A stretch of 64,000 bases of DNA from Eonycteris spelaea (Eukaryota > Chordata > Mammalia > Chiroptera > Pteropodidae), in assembly GCA_003508835.1 (NCBI GenBank), contig PUFA01000066.1, positions 3,410,001 to 3,474,000 on the forward strand. The letters run 5' to 3'. The notes under the pieces were generated by a model. It worked only from the letters and a program-made list of their open reading frames with translations, was not told the DNA's origin and made no database searches. Each line of letters begins with the position of its first letter. Positions within the stretch are counted from its first letter, which is position 1. The position numbers were made by a program, and so were the translations under genes. Shown in pieces: positions 60,878 to 64,000 of the stretch.

Positions 60878-61272
60878 GATGGTCCTCCAAAGACATCCAC
60901 ATCATAATCCCCTGAACCTGAGAACTACTATCTTACATATTAGCAGAGATTTTGCTGGTGGGATTAGATGAAGGATCTCGAGGTGGGGAGAAGATTTAGA
61001 TGACCCTGGACTACCTGGCGGGCCCAGTCATCATCACAGGAGGGTCAGGGTCGGAGAAGGAGATATGACAGAAGCAGAGGCTGGAGTGACGTGGGACCAG
61101 GAGCCTCCAAAAGCTGGAAAAGGCAAAGAAACGGATTCTCCCCCGAAGGAACACGGCTCTGCTGACTCCTTGTTTTAGTCCACTGGACCCATTTTGGACT
61201 TTTGATCTCTGAAAACTGGAAGATAATAAATTTGTATTGTTTTAAGCCACGAAATTGGTGGTAATATGTTAG
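60878..61272 (+). mobile_element. MaLR/MLT1-like LTR
   Basis: CCTCCAAAGACATCCACATC, ATAATCCCCTGAACCTGAGA, ATTTTGCTGGTGGGATTAGA, then AATAAATTTGTATTGTTTTA and AGCCACGAAATTGGTGG. A nearly complete MLT1-type LTR. Confidence 0.85.
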
Positions 61273-63734
61273 GACTCTAACACGGCCTCCAAGGCAACTT
61301 TCTAAAGGAAAGGCATATTTTTCCTGTGCTTCTGGGGCGGTGGTTCTTTCTCACACCGCGCCTCTCAGCCTGTGTCATTCCCTCACTCTGAGCGAGGGTG
61401 CAAGGACCTCTCCATGCTGCCCTTCCCTGCCAGTGTGGCTTCCTCGGCCAGGGTTCGGGCTCCTGGCTAGGCTGACTCAGAGGCGGGTTATGCTGCACTA
61501 ATCCCCAATTAAAATGCTCATCAAAATGAATCCGGCCATTAGCCTGGCCCAGGTCCTTGCATGCTGGATCTCAGAGATGCGGTACCCACGTGGAGAATCT
61601 GTCTTTCTTAGCTACCTGCCATCCATCCTCGTCACAATTTAATCATGGTGGACCTCAATCCTGATTCCTTTGAGCTGAGGCCCATGTTCCTAGGGGGAAG
61701 GGGATATTTTTGGGGAGTTGGGCTCTTCCTCCATCTCCACCTGCCCCTACATGAGAAAACATGCCAGAGTCCCCCCCCCACCAAAAAAAGACAGAGGTAG
61801 CTTCTGAGCCTCCCTACTGTGCTGCTACAAAATAATTCTGAATGCACATTTGCTTTCCACCAGCAGGTGTTTTGGGGTGCGAGCCAGAAGGTCCTTTTCT
61901 ATTTGCCTCCTTGCAGGGTGAAATCCGGGAACCAGGAGTAAGCAGAGAAACAGGGTTGGGGGAGCAGTGGGGACCTTGGGACTGCAGGAAGAGGACAGAC
62001 ACCTGCTTAAACAATCCCTCAGTTCTTTTTCCTTAGAAAGTACAGTCTCTTAGTAGGCAGCAGTCTTGGGGGTGAGCTGCGTTTGGGAGGTGAGGAAGGG
62101 AGGAGGGAAGGCATAGCTGTGCCTGCTAGCCTGCCTGCCGGCCTGGGGACTGGCGGGTGGGAGGCAAAGTCACCGCAGAGCAGGGGAAAACCGGAGGCAC
62201 GATTATGATCCTATCTGTAGCACATTCACTTTATATCCTGATTTTGTTAATCGAATACAGTCTGCTATATAATAAAAATGGCCAACAGTGATTGAGTGCT
62301 TGCAGCTAGACTTTCTTGCCTCTCCCTTTTCGTTAATTCTATTTAGAGTGGCTTTTCCAGCCGCCATTTTCCACTCAGGGGCTCCATTTCTGGGTTTAAT
62401 GAGTCAATCAAGAGTGTTTTCCCAGACCCCTATATCTTTGGCAACCAGAAATGTTGACTATTCATCATGTATAAGGAAAGGGGATATGAAGAAAGGGTCG
62501 TCCAGCCAAGATGCAGGGGCTAATTCCTTAGTCCCGGCTTGAGTATCTTAGCCCTGAATGCAGGACACACCTCTCTGTTCTTGTTTCCTGGGACGTCTCC
62601 TTCACCTCTGGCCAGATCTAGCTATGTATCTGGTGCAGAGAATTCAAGGTGGTAGTGGGACTGGGCTCTTGGATCTCCCCCAAGCAGGCTCCAGGGAGCC
62701 TCCAGCCTGCGTTTTCAAGCCTCAGGACAGAAATCAAGGCTGTCTGGTTTCCAGAACACACAGTTCCCTGTGGGCTCGGAGAATGTCCCACGACAGACAT
62801 CTTTCCCCTCGAACGACTGCGGGCGGCAACCCTCAGGGGTCACCCTCGTCCATCTTTCAGAGATACTTTTGCTCCTACCCCCGCTCAGAGACAGAGGACA
62901 CGGGGGGGAGCTCAGGTCTGGCAGAGCCCGAGAAGTCCATGCGACCCTCCCCTGGCCCCCACATCAAGGTCGGTCTCAAACTCTCCTTGGAGATGTGCTC
63001 TGGTGAGGCTCCCCACAGGGACCCTGACTGCAGTCGTGCGTGTGGGTATCAAACACACCCTAGTGACACACCTCTGCTCAGGTTCACAGAGGCGGGAGCC
63101 TCCCCCTACTCCCTACATCAGAGCAGCTCCTGCTCCTGGCCCTTCCTCCCACCTCCCCCTGCCCTTCTGTCAAGGTGTCAGTGAAGGGGTCTCTAAGTCT
63201 GTGTCATCGACCTGGGTGACTTTGGTGCCTGGCACCCTTAAAGTGCTTAATAATAATAGCAAGTGCTCTGTCAAATACCTGCTGAAGAGACAACTCACTC
63301 ATAGACCCCCATGGGTGGGAGCCTGACTTCACCTGTAATGTCAGCTCAGTGTTGTTTAAATCCCCGCTGCCCGCCACCCCATTCCCACCCTCTGGTCTTC
63401 TAAGGAGCTTTTTAAAGACCCTTTCTTCTCATCTAAGAACCTGTTTCAGACTCTTTCCCCTTGAGAATGACTGCATTAGATGACCGAGGAAAGACCATTC
63501 TACATCCTGTCCAGTGACATTCTGTGTACACACAGAGGGACTGCCAGAATGAGCCACCTCCACAGGCTGGGGCCTCATCAAGGGAGGGGCTGGGTGGTAA
63601 TTCCCACTTTTCTCTAAACTGCAAGCCGGCTCCCACCCAATCCTGCTCCCCGCCCCATTCCCCTCCTTCACTGTTCTCTTCCCAGCACCTGCCTCAGTAA
63701 CTGTCCTTAGAGGAATGCAATAATGAATGATGGG
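61273..63734. other. KCNG1 5' intron or flank, no gene supported
   Basis: Largely unique. 61490-61560 has clustered ATTA/TAAT cores (CTAATCCCCAATTAAAATGC). Overlapping plus frames of 208 and 225 codons (62558-63184 and 62649-63326) are Ser/Pro-rich, overlap in different frames and have no recognisable domain, so they are not called. Confidence 0.4.
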
Positions 63735-63800
63735 CATTTGGCATGGCGAGCTGCGCAGAGTAGGTGCTCAACCAATCTTTGGTCTATGAATGAATGAACT
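63735..63800 (+). repeat. L2 LINE 3' end fragment
   Basis: GCAGAGTAGGTGCTCAACCA then ATCTTTGGTCTATGAATGAA matches the extreme L2 3' end. Confidence 0.6.
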
Positions 63801-63924
63801 TCTCTCTTTTCTTTCCTCATCTCCAAACTCCAGTCCATCCAGGCTGAGCCCCTTCCTGGGTTTGGGTCTCCTGAGGTTGACTGAAGTGGCCACCACCACC
63901 TTTCATAGCGGATGCTGGGGCCTC

Positions 63925-64000
63925 CGGGGAATAGAGCTGTCTCGGAATCCCTAGCGCCTAGCACACAGTAGGCTCTCAGTAAGAGGCTTGTTGAGTTAAT
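63925..64000 (+). repeat. L2 LINE 3' end fragment
   Basis: GCGCCTAGCACACAGTAGGC, TCTCAGTAAGAGGCTTGTTG and AGTTAAT match the L2 3' end, running to the window edge. Confidence 0.6.

Noticed and set aside
62558..63326. Overlapping plus frames of 208 and 225 codons
   Set aside because: They overlap in different frames, are Ser/Pro-rich, have no recognisable domain and no splice context. Consistent with chance in GC-rich sequence.

Overview
This is a stretch of mammalian nuclear chromosome holding three protein-coding genes in the order DPM1 (minus) - MOCS3 (plus) - KCNG1 (minus). From memory, this is the gene order of human 20q13.13. Genes with GT/AG introns, long intergenic DNA, ancient mammal-wide repeats (L2, MIR, MER5A-like, MER20-like, MaLR LTRs) and long dinucleotide microsatellites rule out a prokaryote or virus. 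There are no Alu or B1/B2 repeats. Two L1 3' ends carry a 16-nt motif that I associate with laurasiatherian, probably bat, L1s. The species call is therefore an inference: a laurasiatherian, possibly a bat.

1-17007: DPM1, nine coding exons on the minus strand. They splice to a 783-nt reading frame (260 residues), the catalytic subunit of dolichol-phosphate mannose synthase. The introns hold L1, L2, MIR, MER20-like, MER5A-like and MaLR remnants. 17008-17317: a short shared spacer, very probably a bidirectional promoter. 17318-18694: MOCS3, intronless, 458 residues, the E1-like activase/rhodanese that serves molybdenum cofactor synthesis and tRNA thiolation.

18695-49930: about 31 kb of intergenic DNA with no gene I can support. 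It is a mosaic of old repeats, including two LTR-type insertions that split older LINEs, a likely ERV LTR carrying an expanded TC microsatellite, two diverged copies of a repeat I cannot name, a GC/CpG-rich unique patch near 33.2-33.8 kb, and several unique stretches that could be conserved regulatory elements.

49930-55190: the two coding exons of KCNG1 (Kv6.1, a silent modulatory potassium-channel subunit) with its 3' UTR. The channel core is intact. The start of the T1 domain is spread over three reading frames by small indels within about 110 bp of very GC-rich sequence, which means either a consensus error or real damage. 55191-64000 lies in the 5' intron or flank of KCNG1 and holds further repeats and unassigned sequence.

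The genes do not form an operon or pathway. DPM1 (glycosylation, ER) and MOCS3 (sulfur transfer, cytosol) are housekeeping genes sharing a promoter region, while KCNG1 is a tissue-restricted neighbour. I found no undescribed system. The items most worth a second look are the KCNG1 frame breaks, the 33 kb CpG patch, and the unique non-coding stretches near 44 and 48.5 kb.
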